DNA of 6,356 nt from Firmicutes bacterium UBA6226 (lineage in GTDB: Bacteria > Bacillota_A > Clostridia > Peptostreptococcales > Acidaminobacteraceae): positions 1 through 6,356 of the forward strand of contig DJWQ01000022.1 in the NCBI GenBank assembly GCA_002441045.1. Direction: 5' to 3'. The notes beneath the pieces are model-generated. The model saw only the letters and a list, made by a program, of their open reading frames with translations, was not told the DNA's origin and did not search any database. Positions 6,244 to 6,356 of this stretch are shown one piece after another. How positions within the stretch are numbered: the first letter of the stretch is position 1; each line of letters opens with the position of its first letter. A program made the translations under genes and the position numbers.

Positions 6244-6285
6244 TTTGTAATAGAATCAGTTTATACCTATTACAAAGACTTGTAA
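6244..6285. repeat. Cluster of TTGTAA half-sites, probable operator region
   Basis: A perfect 10-bp inverted repeat, TTTGTAATAG (6244-6253) and CTATTACAAA (6267-6276), flanks the candidate -10 box with a 13-bp gap. A second dyad, TTACAA (6270-6275) and TTGTAA (6280-6285) with a 4-bp gap, shares the middle half-site. Three half-sites in 42 bp over a promoter suggest binding of a dimeric regulator. The protein is not encoded in the window and its family cannot be named. Confidence 0.55.
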
Positions 6286-6286
6286 A
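6260..6286 (-). promoter_or_regulatory. Candidate aldo/keto reductase promoter
   Basis: On the minus strand TTTACA (6281-6286) and TATAAA (6260-6265) each match 5 of 6 consensus bases, but the 15-bp spacer is short. The start point would be near 6253. A second reading, TTGTAA (6270-6275) with TATTAC (6247-6252) at 17 bp, would start transcription inside the ribosome binding site and is less likely. A short spacer would be consistent with an activator- or repressor-modulated promoter. Confidence 0.4.
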
Positions 6287-6356
6287 TTGCATTTCTATGA
6301 TTCCTTAATTTCACTTAACAACTCCCCTCTACCAATTGACAGATTTTAATAAAAGC

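Noticed and set aside
6270..6314. Possible 14-residue leader peptide on the minus strand (GTG start at 6314, TAA at 6270-6272) preceded by GAGGGGA
   Set aside because: Too short to judge, GTG start, no attenuator-like hairpin after it, and it overlaps the operator dyads; chance occurrence is likely.
6315..6356. Possible C-terminal tail of a minus-strand gene entering from the right edge, ending with TAA at 6315-6317
   Set aside because: Only 13 open codons, which is expected by chance, with no recognisable sequence. A TTGACA at 6336-6341 on the plus strand could equally be a -35 box of a gene outside the window.

Overview
The window looks like chromosomal DNA of a low-GC Gram-positive bacterium (Bacillota), probably an anaerobe of the clostridial type. 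The reasons are AT-rich sequence, strong AGGAGG-like ribosome binding sites, one TTG start behind an AAAGGAGG site, a Gram-positive style secreted pullulanase, a PadR/HAAS pair, and an aldo/keto reductase carrying a ferredoxin-like tail, an architecture common in anaerobic Firmicutes. The genus cannot be fixed from sequence reading alone. No RNA gene, CRISPR array, insertion sequence or prophage gene was seen.

Left part, leftward strand. Bases 1-1268 hold the N-terminal 422 codons of a secreted type I pullulanase that runs off the left edge. Its leader has a recognisable promoter and a 16-bp LacI-family style operator just downstream of the start point. A long stem-loop terminator (about 1358-1407) separates it from a three-gene leftward operon: a PadR repressor (TTG start at 2943), a HAAS-like protein with an unusual glycine-rich 5-residue repeat domain, and a small four-helix membrane protein. 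The operon promoter (TTGACA-17-TACTAT) is overlaid by a 37-bp near-perfect palindrome, most simply read as the PadR autoregulatory operator.

Middle part, rightward strand. A divergent promoter drives a compact cluster: a class I SAM-dependent methyltransferase, a UPF0178 (YaiI/YqxD, DUF188) protein overlapping it by 17 bp, and an Fpg/Nei-fold protein 14 nt further on. The last is odd: it starts Met-Ile-Glu instead of Met-Pro-Glu and lacks the zinc-finger arginine, so the usual glycosylase/lyase chemistry is doubtful.

Right part, leftward strand. A complete aldo/keto reductase with two C-terminal [4Fe-4S] cysteine motifs converges on the glycosylase-like gene, with only 39 T-rich bases between them. 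Its upstream region holds three copies of a TTGTAA half-site in two dyads around a candidate promoter.

The four transcription units have no shared pathway that can be seen: starch/glycogen debranching, a PadR-controlled envelope or membrane module, a small nucleic-acid/methyl-transfer cluster, and an Fe-S redox enzyme. The items most worth following up are the repeat domain in the PadR operon, the palindrome controlling that operon, and the divergent Fpg-fold protein.
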